Below the pieces are notes generated by a model that was not told the origin of the DNA, did no database searches, and saw only the letters and a program-made list of their open reading frames with translations. Below are positions 34,750 to 43,123 of a DNA stretch of 57,894 nt, in pieces. The DNA comes from JAFGFY01 sp964520425. Lineage in GTDB: Bacteria; Desulfobacterota; DSM-4660; Desulfatiglandales; HGW-15. The stretch spans positions 1-57,894 of the forward strand of contig CAZFMX010000010.1 of assembly GCA_964520425.1 (NCBI GenBank), given 5' to 3'. Both the position numbers and the translations under genes were made by a program. Positions within the stretch are counted from its first letter, which is position 1. Each line of letters begins with the position of its first letter.

Positions 34750-34863
34750 GGTCTACGGTTTATGGTCTACGGTTTACGGTCTATTGGTTAGGGTAGTAGA
34801 TAAGTTTTTGGGTTTGCGCCTTGAACCTTACACCTTATACCGTAGACCGTATACCTTGTGACC
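34750..34863. repeat. Inverted heptad arrays between imuB-like and dnaE2
   Basis: The left array (34750-34793) repeats GGTCTAC/GGTTTAC units; the right array (34819-34863) repeats CCTTACA-CCTTATA-CCGTAGA-CCGTATA in the opposite sense. They fill the 130-bp gap and could form a cruciform or hairpin. The right end reaches almost to the stop of the imuB-like gene. Confidence 0.65.
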
Positions 34864-34868
34864 AAAGG

Positions 34869-36038
34869 TCACACGGTGCGCCCATACCCAATCACCTCAT
34901 CCCCATGTCTTTTCCTGATCCGATCCAGGGCGTGAGTTATGAGAGGCATCTTCTCAGTATCTAAAGCCCTTTCAGTAAAAAGAGAGAGCTGTGGATTGAC
35001 AGGTAAAAAATCTTGAAACCAAACCCTCATGAATCTGATACGCACGCGGCGGCGGCAGACCTTGAAAAAAACCTCCTCCAGGTGTTTGTAAAGATCAAAA
35101 TCCCAGAAACTTGGAGAAGGGAGTTTGACCTGACGTATGATTTCTACTTGATCCGTATATCTGAGCAGCAAACCGGCCTTTCTGGGAAATGATGACCTGT
35201 CCCTGAGCCGATGGGCGCATTTTTCCAGCAACCCGTACAGGATCCCCAGCAGTGTATGATCATCATTTTCATCTTTAGAGAGGGTGATCTCCTCGGCGAC
35301 GGTGGGTCTGATGCGAGGGGGATAGACCGGTGTAGGGTCTATGCCGAGGGCCCTCTGATGGATGACAAGAGCCTGTCGGCCAAAGAGAAGCTTCAGTGTC
35401 CCCATATCCATGGATGCGATCTCCCGCACCAGGGAAATATTCAGCTCTTCCAGAAGGATTCGTCGACGCACATGGCCTATGCCGGGTAGTATATCTACCT
35501 TTAAGGGGGCCATAAATGACGGTTCCTGACCGTGATCCACATCCATAACTCCTTCAGATCTTATGATCCTTGAGGCAATACTGGAGACCATTTTGTTGCC
35601 TGCTACACCGACTGCCCCTGTCAGATGTAAATGAGTCCTAATCTCCTGTCTGAGGCGGCCGGCCGTGTCTTTTGCCCGTCCCCATAGACGTTTTGTTCCT
35701 GTCACATCCAGGTAGAGATGTCCCGGCCGAAAGGGCTCCCAAAGAGGCGTGTATTGAGCCGCTATTCTGTTCAGGCCCTGAGAGACCTTCTTCATGAGAT
35801 CGGGATTAGGGGGCAAAACGGTCAGGTCAGGACAAAATTTCAGGGCCTTAGTAAGGGGCATGCCCTTATAAATACCTTCATTACGGGCCTCGGAAGAGAC
35901 AGAGAGAATAAGAGCCCGTTCCGAATGGGGTGGGACCACAGCCACAGGACGATCCCTGAGTTCAGGACGGCAGACCTGTTCCACAGCAATAGAAAAAGCC
36001 GGAATATGGATATGAAGGATATGGCGGAAGATGGGCAT
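34869..36038 (-). CDS. ImuB-like catalytically inactive Y-family polymerase
   Basis: Y-family polymerase fold (389 aa) with both catalytic sites lost: the N-terminal DxD position reads HIHIPAF (H9, H11) and the SxDE motif reads RPGHLYLD (G106, H107). Near the C terminus lies QLSLF, a beta-clamp-binding pentapeptide. That combination is typical of ImuB, a scaffold that brings DnaE2 to the clamp. Located between lexA and dnaE2. No ImuA gene is visible in the cassette. Confidence 0.85.
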   Translation of the reverse strand: MPIFRHILHIHIPAFSIAVEQVCRPELRDRPVAVVPPHSERALILSVSSEARNEGIYKGMPLTKALKFCPDLTVLPPNPDLMKKVSQGLNRIAAQYTPLWEPFRPGHLYLDVTGTKRLWGRAKDTAGRLRQEIRTHLHLTGAVGVAGNKMVSSIASRIIRSEGVMDVDHGQEPSFMAPLKVDILPGIGHVRRRILLEELNISLVREIASMDMGTLKLLFGRQALVIHQRALGIDPTPVYPPRIRPTVAEEITLSKDENDDHTLLGILYGLLEKCAHRLRDRSSFPRKAGLLLRYTDQVEIIRQVKLPSPSFWDFDLYKHLEEVFFKVCRRRVRIRFMRVWFQDFLPVNPQLSLFTERALDTEKMPLITHALDRIRKRHGDEVIGYGRTV

Positions 36039-36040
36039 AA

Positions 36041-36077
36041 GGTTTACGGTGTACGGTATAGGGTCTACGGTTACGGG
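36041..36077. repeat. Heptad array, left flank of four-helix-bundle gene
   Basis: GGTTTAC-GGTGTAC-GGTATAG-GGTCTAC period-7 array, in opposite orientation to the array at 36461-36502 on the other side of the four-helix-bundle gene. Confidence 0.65.
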
Positions 36078-36084
36078 AGAAAGC

Positions 36085-36441
36085 TTAATCTTTTGCCCTC
36101 ACTTGGATAAGCTTTGCAAGCATACTGGAAATAGCCTGGCACTCCTCTTTGATCTCATCGAATTGTGGTTTTGTGAAATAACCGATTTCTTGAGCTATGA
36201 TTGTTAGATTGAGCAGTTCGGCAACAGAACCTTTTGAGATGCGAAAGAATTTTATGGACTGTCTGTTTGTCCCCAGCTCATCCCCTTCTGCGATATTGCT
36301 TGAGATGGATACGGCGGAGCGTCTGATCTGATCCCTCAATCCATAGTCCTTGATAAATGGACCTTTTTCAGTTGTTCTATAGATTGAAACAGCAAGATTC
36401 TTTGCACGTTTCCATACTTTAAGCTTCTGAAAATCTCCCAT
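36085..36441 (-). CDS. Four-helix-bundle protein (S23/IVP family)
   Basis: 118-residue protein of the family first found in 23S rRNA intervening sequences and related to the Avd accessory protein of diversity-generating retroelements. Diagnostic segments: FQKLKVWKRAKNLAVSIYR, YGLRDQIRRSAVSISSNIAEG and LNLTIIAQEIGY. Role unknown. It splits the lexA-imuB-dnaE2 cassette and is bracketed by inverted heptad arrays, suggesting it arrived as a unit. Confidence 0.9.
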   Translation of the reverse strand: MGDFQKLKVWKRAKNLAVSIYRTTEKGPFIKDYGLRDQIRRSAVSISSNIAEGDELGTNRQSIKFFRISKGSVAELLNLTIIAQEIGYFTKPQFDEIKEECQAISSMLAKLIQVRAKD

Positions 36442-36460
36442 TTTCTCTCCTTATATCTTG

Positions 36461-36502
36461 CGCCTTTCACCTTATACCTTATACCTTAGACCGTACACCG
36501 TG
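36461..36502. repeat. Heptad array, right flank, overlapping lexA 3' end
   Basis: CCTTTCA-CCTTATA-CCTTATA-CCTTAGA-CCGTACA-CCGTG. The last seven residues of LexA (HGVRSKV) and its stop codon are encoded inside this array, so the array has replaced or extended the original end of lexA. Confidence 0.65.
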
Positions 36503-37105
36503 CTTATAATGTCTTATCACCCCTACCAGCCTTCCCTGAATGCGCAGGTCTCCTTCCTTGACAATCAGAGACTGCATACCCTTGTGGGCAGGTCGGAGTT
36601 CCACATGATCTTTCTTTTTATAGTATTTTTTTATGGTGGCCTCGTTGTTGATCAGAGCGACCACGGTTTCTCCATTTTCGGCTGTTGACTGCTTCCTGAT
36701 CACCACGAAGTCTCCATCCAGTATCCCGTCCTCTATCATAGAGTCCCCTTTGACCATCAAGGCAAAGTGATCACCACCGCCTATCATGGATGGGGGGACC
36801 TCAATCGTATTTACGTCTTCGATGGCCTCGATGGGGTTTCCAGCCGCCACCTTGCCCAAGAGGGGAAATTCGAAACGTTTGGTTTCCACCGGGCTGATCA
36901 CCTCTATGGAACGCTTCTGGTTCTTTTTCCGAGGAAGACGGATATATCCCTTTCTCTCCAGGGCCTTGAGATAGGTGGTCACGGTGTTGTAAGATCTGAA
37001 ATCGAAATGGGCGCATATCTCATCAAAACTGGGAGCATAGCCCCATTCCCTTATGTATCTAGAGATATAATCCAAAAATGCCTTCTGCTTCTCTGTCAAT
37101 TTCAT
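36479..37105 (-). CDS. lexA: LexA SOS repressor
   Basis: Represses DNA-damage genes and self-cleaves with RecA. The winged-helix domain (LTEKQKAFLDYISRYI; FRSYNTVTTYLKALERKGYI) is followed by the peptidase domain with cleavage site A88-G89 (KVAAGNP), catalytic S122 (KGDSMIED) and K159 (NNEATIKKY). The start at 37105 has GGGAGGG upstream. The C-terminal tail HGVRSKV is encoded by the heptad array, an unusual end for LexA. First gene of the mutagenesis cassette. Confidence 0.94.
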   Translation of the reverse strand: MKLTEKQKAFLDYISRYIREWGYAPSFDEICAHFDFRSYNTVTTYLKALERKGYIRLPRKKNQKRSIEVISPVETKRFEFPLLGKVAAGNPIEAIEDVNTIEVPPSMIGGGDHFALMVKGDSMIEDGILDGDFVVIRKQSTAENGETVVALINNEATIKKYYKKKDHVELRPAHKGMQSLIVKEGDLRIQGRLVGVIRHYKHGVRSKV

Positions 37106-37370
37106 GGCGCCCTCCCATATGGAATGACTTTGCGGTTTGGTCCATCTTCCGTAACTGTATGAAATGACGTAGACCTTCCGACAGTCACCGCGAAAAGACC
37201 TCATCACCATTCGCTTCGTTTACGGGAATATCTCTTAATTCGCACTCATTAATTTAATCGGATGAACCGACAGTGTTTGTTACTTACAGTTTAACTTTCA
37301 GTATAAAATAGTGTAAGTTTTTCTAAAAGTCAAGAGGGAAATTCAAAAGGGGCAGGGGATGAGGATTAGC
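37106..37370. promoter_or_regulatory. lexA upstream region with candidate operator repeats
   Basis: No gene is supported here. ACTTAC (37283-37288) and GTAAGT (37313-37318) are inverted arms, and TTACTTACAGT/TTAACTTTCAGT (37280-37302) form an imperfect tandem repeat. On the minus strand TATACT lies between the arms. This may be the lexA promoter and operator, but I cannot match it to a known LexA box. Confidence 0.3.
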
Positions 37371-37410
37371 AAAAAAAGGGCTAATCGGAAAATCGATCAG
37401 CCCTTTTAAA
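37371..37410 (-). terminator. Rho-independent terminator of tRNA-Phe
   Basis: On the minus strand AAAAGGGCTGATCG and CGATTAGCCCTTTT form a long stem with one mismatch, followed by further T residues (seven Ts in all). It begins 15 bases after the tRNA-Phe 3' end. Confidence 0.85.
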
Positions 37411-37424
37411 ATGTTGTCTTACTG

Positions 37425-37500
37425 TGGTGCCGAGACGCAGAATCGAACTGCGGACACGGGGATTTTCAGTCCCCTGCTCTACCGACTGAGCTATCTCGGC
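37425..37500 (-). tRNA. tRNA-Phe (anticodon GAA)
   Basis: The reverse strand folds with acceptor GCCGAGA/TCTCGGC, D arm GCTC/GAGC, anticodon stem GGGGA/TCCCC around CTGAAAA (anticodon GAA) and T arm TTCGATT. CCA is encoded. Confidence 0.95.
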
Positions 37501-37554
37501 AACGTTGAAAAGGATTATAGTTTCTAAATCCTCAGAGTCAAGGGACTTTTAAGG

Positions 37555-38481
37555 TCATGATGGTTTTTCTTCAGAGTCGTCCAAGTCCAGATCTATATCA
37601 AGATCATCGAGATCAAGCGAAAGGTCGTCTTCAGTTTCGTGAACCGTCTCATTCGATCCCACTCTCAGTTCTCCAGTCTCATCGACTGAGAGATCATCCA
37701 GATCCAGTGTGACTTCATCACCGTCATCTGTCCACAGATCAGTAGCTCTGGCGGCCTCCTCCGAATCTGAGTCGGAAGAATCCAGATCTAGCGTAACCTC
37801 TTGACCTTCCAGACCATCAGGTAACACAGCCACTTCGGGCGCCTCCCCTTGGGAGTCGGGATATTCCAAACCCATGGTGGGGCCTTCATCTTCATCATCC
37901 CATTCTTCCGCTTCACCTAACCCATCGGTAAGGTCAAAGTCATCAAGCGAAACACTTTGCTCATCAAGGTCCAATTCGTCTTCTTGTGTATCAAGTTCAG
38001 AGAAGGGGATTCCGGTCTCACCGGTTTCCTCTTCGGTGAGTTCCCCCGTTGTCGTACCGATGCTTTCTAAATCACTATCCACATCGAAATCTGTAACGGA
38101 TGTGTCAAATGTTGCTTCTGCTTCACCTGCATCGGATTCAAGGTCCTCGAAGTCAAAGGTTGAGAGGGTGCCCTCGTCCTCTGCAGCGCCGAAATCATCA
38201 TCGCCAAATTCTATTTCCTCAGTATCTGGGGCCGCAGAATCGAAATCATCCGTCCCAGTCCCGAATTCAGCGGTATCTCCCTCAATGTCTGAGAATTCAC
38301 CCGTGCCGAGACCTGCACCAGGCTCATCTACCTCACCGATGAGCATTTCCAGTAAGAAAGGGGTATCAGGCCGGAAAGCAGGCAGGTTTAGTCTTGCTTG
38401 CTCGGCTGAAATGTCTTTGCTACATTTAGGGCAAACCTGGTTATAATCAAAGCTAATATAACCGCATTTAGGGCATTTCAT
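37555..38481 (-). CDS. Zinc-ribbon protein with long acidic low-complexity tail
   Basis: The start at 38481 gives MKCPKCGYISFDYNQVCPKC, a four-cysteine zinc ribbon (C3, C6, C17, C20). After a short conserved-looking stretch (FRPDTPFLLEMLIGEVDEPG) about 240 residues are dominated by Asp, Glu, Ser, Gly and Thr, with repeated VTLDLDDL-type segments. No membrane helix. Similar zinc-ribbon proteins exist in delta-proteobacteria but I know no function. The strong acidity suggests a nucleic-acid mimic or a disordered binding tail. Confidence 0.72.
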   Translation of the reverse strand: MKCPKCGYISFDYNQVCPKCSKDISAEQARLNLPAFRPDTPFLLEMLIGEVDEPGAGLGTGEFSDIEGDTAEFGTGTDDFDSAAPDTEEIEFGDDDFGAAEDEGTLSTFDFEDLESDAGEAEATFDTSVTDFDVDSDLESIGTTTGELTEEETGETGIPFSELDTQEDELDLDEQSVSLDDFDLTDGLGEAEEWDDEDEGPTMGLEYPDSQGEAPEVAVLPDGLEGQEVTLDLDSSDSDSEEAARATDLWTDDGDEVTLDLDDLSVDETGELRVGSNETVHETEDDLSLDLDDLDIDLDLDDSEEKPS

Positions 38482-38593
38482 TTTAAACTCCGAACCGAAG
38501 ATGGTCGAAAACAAATTACCTTATATATAACATAATATTGACTGTTGGTCAAGGGATAATGTTTCTCACAAAGACACCTTTGATGCTCTTTAT

Positions 38594-39055
38594 TCACTTC
38601 CTGCTTTGCTTCATGCCCGTTCTGATGGCCCTTTTGGCCAGTTCATCACAGCGTTCGTTCTCTTCATGTCCGGCGTGCCCGCGAACCCATATCCACTTGA
38701 TCTCGTGGGGTTCACTTAAGTCCAAAAGCGTTTCCCATAGATCTCTGTTCAAGACCGGTTTCTTCTGACTGTTTACCCAATTTCGTTTGAGCCAACCGGG
38801 TAGCCATTGGGTCATCCCTTTGACCACATAATTTGAATCCGTCACTATTCTTATTTTGCATGGTCTTTTCAGAAGACGTAAGGCCTCAATGACGCCCATC
38901 ATCTCCATACGATTGTTTGTCGTGTGAAGATCATACCCGTAGATCTCTTTGGTTTCTCCTCCGTATCTCAAAATGCTCCCGTAGCCTCCTACGCCGGGAT
39001 TACCACTGCAGGCACCATCCGCGAATATCTCTACGATCTTCTTACTAGCTGTCAT
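38594..39055 (-). CDS. rnhA: Ribonuclease HI
   Basis: Degrades RNA in RNA-DNA hybrids. The four acidic catalytic residues are seen: D in EIFADGACSGNPG, E in TTNNRMEMMGVIEAL, D in VTDSNYVVKGM, and D in NERCDELAK, with the WVRGHAGH His loop. Start at 39055 chosen because it matches the family N terminus; the open frame continues upstream into repeat-rich sequence. Confidence 0.93.
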   Translation of the reverse strand: MTASKKIVEIFADGACSGNPGVGGYGSILRYGGETKEIYGYDLHTTNNRMEMMGVIEALRLLKRPCKIRIVTDSNYVVKGMTQWLPGWLKRNWVNSQKKPVLNRDLWETLLDLSEPHEIKWIWVRGHAGHEENERCDELAKRAIRTGMKQSRK

Positions 39056-39414
39056 TTTATATGTACTTGAAAAGTCCGTGAAAATGGAATCCCGCGGGTA
39101 AACACGTGGTTCCATTGAGTTACCCGTCTTTCTATCCTCCGTAGCAGGCTACTGAGGACGGGCGCCTTCGGCTTCCGACTTCGCCAAAGGTTTCGACGCG
39201 ACAAGTCGACGCGATAATCCGCCTCAGCTCGGGTACGCCATCGCGCCGTAGCATAGCCCATGTCATGGATCCCGTTTGAGGAATAGTTTAGGTATTCATC
39301 CACGGGAAAGCCTGTTCGTCTGCGAAGGCGGACTGAAAAGGCCTCCTAGATTCAACAATGTCGCATACAAGTGATGAAAACTTGAAGACAGTTTCAAAAA
39401 TTCTAGGAAAGTCC
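39056..39414. other. Palindrome-rich intergenic region
   Basis: About 360 bp between rex and rnhA, GC-rich relative to its flanks, with short nested palindromes (for example GTCGACGCG near 39207). A minus-strand frame runs across it but has no recognised family. I read it as degenerate repeat material. Confidence 0.4.
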
Positions 39415-40065
39415 TTAACCTTGGCCATTATCAAGTTCGTGTTTCAGTTTATAGGTGAGAACATCGAGCTTAATAGTGAAATCGATATTTTCTACAAGGC
39501 AGCAATCGGGCACGATGATCTGGGTTGGTGAAAAATTCAAAATAGCGTTGACATGCGCTTCTAAGAATAGATCGGCGATCCGCTGCGCCTCTGATGCGGG
39601 AGTGGCGATCACACCGATTTCAACTTCGCTGTTTATCACCGTCATGGCCAGTTCTTCGATGGGTTTTATCTCCAGGCCTGGAAAGACTGTTCTACCGATC
39701 TTCTGAAGGTCATTATCAAAGGCTGCGACAAAGAAAAAACCCCGATCCGGGAAATTCTGATTATTCAATATTGCCGAACCGAGATTTCCAACGCCCACGA
39801 TCCCCATGTTCCAATCCCGATTTACGGCCAAAATCTTCTTGATTTCTCGCATGAGCTCTCTTACATCATAGCCCACTCCGCGGACACCGAATTCTCCAAA
39901 ATACCCCAAGTCCTTTCTGACTTGGGCCGGGTTGACTTGACATAACCAGGCGAGTTTCTCAGAGGAGACCATCCTGTAGCCATCGAATTCAAGGAGCTCA
40001 AGCTGCCTACAATATAGGGAGATTCTTGTGATAGTGGCCTTTGGTATCTTCCTGGATTTACTCAT
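39415..40065 (-). CDS. rex: Redox-sensing transcriptional repressor Rex
   Basis: Senses the NADH/NAD ratio and represses fermentative and respiratory genes. An N-terminal winged helix (RISLYCRQLELLEF; VNPAQVRKDLGYFGEFGVRG) precedes a Rossmann domain (NMGIVGVGNLGSAIL) and the NADH-sensing C-terminal helix swap region. 216 aa, full length. It lies just before the RiPP locus but nothing ties it to that locus. Confidence 0.94.
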   Translation of the reverse strand: MSKSRKIPKATITRISLYCRQLELLEFDGYRMVSSEKLAWLCQVNPAQVRKDLGYFGEFGVRGVGYDVRELMREIKKILAVNRDWNMGIVGVGNLGSAILNNQNFPDRGFFFVAAFDNDLQKIGRTVFPGLEIKPIEELAMTVINSEVEIGVIATPASEAQRIADLFLEAHVNAILNFSPTQIIVPDCCLVENIDFTIKLDVLTYKLKHELDNGQG

Positions 40066-40340
40066 GTTAATCCTCTGATTTCAGGTATTCATCTCATGAT
40101 AGACTTTGCCTCGCCAAAGGGCAAGGGAAAACTCTCTCGTCAGGCATTGATATCCACAGAACTCTACTGAAAATACTGAGAAAGAACCCTTTATTTCAAT
40201 CAAGACATAACAGCGAAACTCATTGCAGGAACTGGATGATTGAGGTATGGTTTCATCTATGGTTGTTACAGCGTTGATTCTAAGGATTTTTTATGGGGAT
40301 AAGGCCTAGTATTGGCCCTAGGTCTATGAGATAGATAAGA

Positions 40341-40619
40341 TTGAGAATTCTGGAAGAGCATATTTTCTGTTTGAGAGGTAATATTCTCTGTGCTTTCTTT
40401 GAAGAAGGAGGTGTCGTTTTTAATCTGGAAGACCGGTTGTCACATGAAATCAACCGGACAGGGGCAAGCATTGTTGCATTTTTAGACGGAAAGAGAGATG
40501 TAGCGAGTCTAATCCGGATGATTGCCCGAGAATATGGGCGACAAGAAGAGAGCATTCGAGAGGATGTGAAGGATTTCTTGGAGAACTTGATGAAAAGGGG
40601 TTGGGTATATGTTAGATGA
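40341..40619 (+). CDS. PqqD-like peptide-binding protein, cassette A (1)
   Basis: 92-residue protein with the winged-helix pattern of PqqD/RRE domains: an N-terminal three-strand region (FFEEGGVVFNLEDRLSHEIN), ASIVAFLDGKRDVASLI, and the C-terminal helices IREDVKDFLENLMKRGWVYV. RRE domains hold the precursor leader for radical SAM enzymes. The start is a TTG with a weak ribosome binding site. The end overlaps the next PqqD-like gene by 11 bp. First gene of cassette A. Confidence 0.78.
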   Translation: MRILEEHIFCLRGNILCAFFEEGGVVFNLEDRLSHEINRTGASIVAFLDGKRDVASLIRMIAREYGRQEESIREDVKDFLENLMKRGWVYVR

Positions 40620-40890
40620 AAGGGCGGAGGTACGCGTCAATCAAAATATTGTTTTTAGGGAGGAAGAGGAGGGGGCATTTCTTTTCGATCCTGATACAGG
40701 ACGGATTTTCCACCTGAATGAACTTGGAATGAGTATTTGGAAGTCCTGCGTGAAGAAAAGGAAACCGGAACAGATCATCAAAGGCATATGTCTAGATTAT
40801 TCAGATATTTCACGAGAACAGATTGAGAGAGACTGTATAAAATTTTTTGAGGATTTGGGGCGACTGGGATTCCTCGACGACCAAGCGTAA
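40609..40890 (+). CDS. PqqD-like peptide-binding protein, cassette A (2)
   Basis: 93-residue PqqD-family protein with canonical strands VRVNQNIVFREEEEGAFLF and DPDTGRIFHLNELGMSIWK, then three helices. It is clearly paralogous to the second PqqD-like protein of cassette B, whose N terminus reads NEEIVFREEDDGAFLFDSDS. Expected to present the leader peptide to the two radical SAM enzymes encoded downstream. Confidence 0.85.
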   Translation: MLDERAEVRVNQNIVFREEEEGAFLFDPDTGRIFHLNELGMSIWKSCVKKRKPEQIIKGICLDYSDISREQIERDCIKFFEDLGRLGFLDDQA

Positions 40891-40907
40891 GGGAATAAGC
40901 ACGTCTC

Positions 40908-42050
40908 ATGATGATAAAACCAAAGAAGACTCAGGATTATCCATTACGATCCATCTACTTCTATCCCACGGAGTCCTGTAACCTAAGATGTATCCATTGT
41001 TGGGTGCGACCTGCCTATACCGCCGACAATAGTGTCTACCAAAGACAGAATCAAAAAAATGTTTCCGTTGAGGTCATGGCGAGAGTTGTGCAGGATAGCC
41101 TTGCCTTGGGGCTAAACCACATTAAAGTCACCGGTGGAGAACCATTCCTTAATCCGAACCTCTTTGAGTATCTTGAAGTTTTTTCCCGGAACAAACTCTC
41201 TCTCGCTATCGAAACAAACGCTACGTTACTCACCGAAGACATTGTGAGGAGACTTAAAAGATGTCATCTAAAATATATCAGTGTCAGTTTGGATGGCAGC
41301 ACCGCTGTAGTTCATGAAAGAGTGAGAGCTGTCAGGGGGTGTTTTGAAAAAGCCGTTACTGGCATTCAATACCTCATAGAGTACGGAATCTATCCACAGG
41401 TCATCTTTTGTCTTCAAAAGATAAACGTCCATGATCTCGAGAATACCATTGAACTGGCCGATAGACTGGGAGTGAGATCATTTGAAATCAACCCCCTTTC
41501 TTTTATGCATAAAACTTCAAAGCCAAAGGTCAGCGAAAGTCTGGCGATTGAAGAAGTCTTGGAACTTGAAAGGAAGGTGGAGAGTGAATACGTATCACGT
41601 TTTCCACATATGCACATTGATCTTTATCTACCTCCTGCGTTAAAAGGAATGGAAGAGCTATCCAAACACCGACTATGTACCTGTAAAATTCTCAATATCT
41701 GTGGGATCCTCTCAAATGGAGATGTGTCTATCTGTGGTATAGGCAGGAGAAATGAGGCTCTGGTGATGGGCAATGTTAGATATAAGAGCATTGCCCACAT
41801 TTGGAGACAAGGAGTGCTCTTCAAGGAGATTCGCGAAAAAATTCCTTTTGAAATGGAAGGTATCTGTGGAAAATGCCTCTTCAAGCTTCATTGTCTTGGC
41901 TTCTGTCGGGCTGATGTTTTGGCAGCAAACAGACCTCTGACTGACCCTTACGGCCTTTGTGAAGAGGTGTTTGAAAAAGGGCTTTTTCCGAAATCAAGAA
42001 TATTGAATCACGCGGAATTTGCTCTGATCAAGGAAAATCCATCATCATGA
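40908..42050 (+). CDS. Radical SAM/SPASM peptide maturase, cassette A (1)
   Basis: 380-residue enzyme with the radical SAM cluster CNLRCIHC (C24, C28, C31), GGEP at 76-79, and a SPASM domain for auxiliary Fe-S clusters (LCTCKILNICGILSNGDVSI; GICGKCLFKLHCLGFC). Such enzymes cut C-H bonds in precursor peptides to form thioether or C-C crosslinks. Closest relative in the window is 50731-51822, which shares CGIG and the C..C.....C...C tail. I recall that the SynChlorMet cassette combines two such enzymes with a PqqD-like protein; HMM confirmation needed. Confidence 0.9.
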   Translation: MMIKPKKTQDYPLRSIYFYPTESCNLRCIHCWVRPAYTADNSVYQRQNQKNVSVEVMARVVQDSLALGLNHIKVTGGEPFLNPNLFEYLEVFSRNKLSLAIETNATLLTEDIVRRLKRCHLKYISVSLDGSTAVVHERVRAVRGCFEKAVTGIQYLIEYGIYPQVIFCLQKINVHDLENTIELADRLGVRSFEINPLSFMHKTSKPKVSESLAIEEVLELERKVESEYVSRFPHMHIDLYLPPALKGMEELSKHRLCTCKILNICGILSNGDVSICGIGRRNEALVMGNVRYKSIAHIWRQGVLFKEIREKIPFEMEGICGKCLFKLHCLGFCRADVLAANRPLTDPYGLCEEVFEKGLFPKSRILNHAEFALIKENPSS

Positions 42051-43123
42051 AGATTCCTTCAGCTCCGCAAAAAGTAACGCTCAATATCACAAATAAATGT
42101 AATCTAGAGTGTCTTCATTGTGGAGTCTCAGGCACGAAGAATAAACCAGGAGATCTGAGTCTGGAGGAATGGAAAGAAGTGGTTGATGAACTCACCCGAA
42201 TAAAAGTATTTCAACTGCTGATATCAGGCGGTGAGCCCTTTATGCGTTCAGATCTTTCTGCACTCCTCAATCATATCCTAAGATATCATTTTCGTATATC
42301 CATTAACACCAATGGGACCCTGTTTGACGAAGAAGTCATCTCTCAGGTTTGCAGGTCAGGCCGTCTGGATCAAATTCAGGTTTCTCTGGATGGACCGGAT
42401 TCACATACTCATGACAGTATTCGCGGAAAAGGGGCTTTTGAGAGAACAATGAGAGGCGTTGAAGCCTTACGCCGATGGAATGCTCCTTTTAGCTTTTTTG
42501 TGGTCGTTTGTCGAAACAACAAAAATTCTCTTCAAGAGATTGTTCGACTCTCGAAGAAACTCGGCGCTTCCCAAATCTGTTTCTCCTCTTTATTGCCGCA
42601 AGGAAGTGCCTTGTCTCATCTTCACGATTTTTTTCTCTTGTTCGATGAGCGGAAAGAAGTGGAGGCTGAGCTAAAAGAATTGAAGGAGAGGTATCCAAGA
42701 TTAATAGGTGGCTCACTGATAAAGACTATTGAGAGGATGCAAGAAGTATCCGGGATTGATGTCTACAACCACAAACCAACAAAAGCCCATAAGATTACGA
42801 GCTGTGGCGGCAGCGTTTCGGAGTGTTCCATTCGACCCGATGGATGGGTGATCCCATGTGACCGTCTATGGGATTATAGAGTGGGGAATGTAAGAGACGA
42901 GGGCTTTAAATCCATATGGCTTCATTCTCGAGGATTCAGGGAATTCAGAGAGAGGTATGCTCGGAGAATGGACTCTTTTCTGGAGTGTAGAGACTGTGCC
43001 TACACATTTCTTTGCAGGGGAGGCTGTCCCGCGATCCCTTATTATATGAATAGAGGCATCGAGGGCTGGGACCCACTGTCATGTTACAAAGTGTTCAAGG
43101 GAGAAATGGAGAGTTATGTCTAG
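42047..43123 (+). CDS. Radical SAM/SPASM peptide maturase, cassette A (2)
   Basis: 358-residue enzyme with cluster motif CNLECLHC (C18, C22, C25), GGEP at 61-64, and a SPASM region (SCGGSVSECSIRPDGWVIPC; CRDCAYTFLCRGGCPAIPYY). It overlaps the preceding maturase by 4 bp, so both are made together. Its counterpart in cassette B is the convergent gene 54127-55239 (same CRDC..T.FC..NCPALAY end). Two maturases per precursor suggests either two bond types or partner specialisation. Confidence 0.9.
   Translation: MKIPSAPQKVTLNITNKCNLECLHCGVSGTKNKPGDLSLEEWKEVVDELTRIKVFQLLISGGEPFMRSDLSALLNHILRYHFRISINTNGTLFDEEVISQVCRSGRLDQIQVSLDGPDSHTHDSIRGKGAFERTMRGVEALRRWNAPFSFFVVVCRNNKNSLQEIVRLSKKLGASQICFSSLLPQGSALSHLHDFFLLFDERKEVEAELKELKERYPRLIGGSLIKTIERMQEVSGIDVYNHKPTKAHKITSCGGSVSECSIRPDGWVIPCDRLWDYRVGNVRDEGFKSIWLHSRGFREFRERYARRMDSFLECRDCAYTFLCRGGCPAIPYYMNRGIEGWDPLSCYKVFKGEMESYV

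Noticed and set aside
37874..38446. 190-codon Ser/Pro-rich plus-strand frame
   Set aside because: It is the antisense of the acidic zinc-ribbon gene, whose GA-rich codons leave the opposite strand open.
39052..39303. 83-codon minus-strand frame between rex and rnhA
   Set aside because: It runs through palindrome-rich repeat DNA and overlaps the rnhA start. The protein has no family resemblance.
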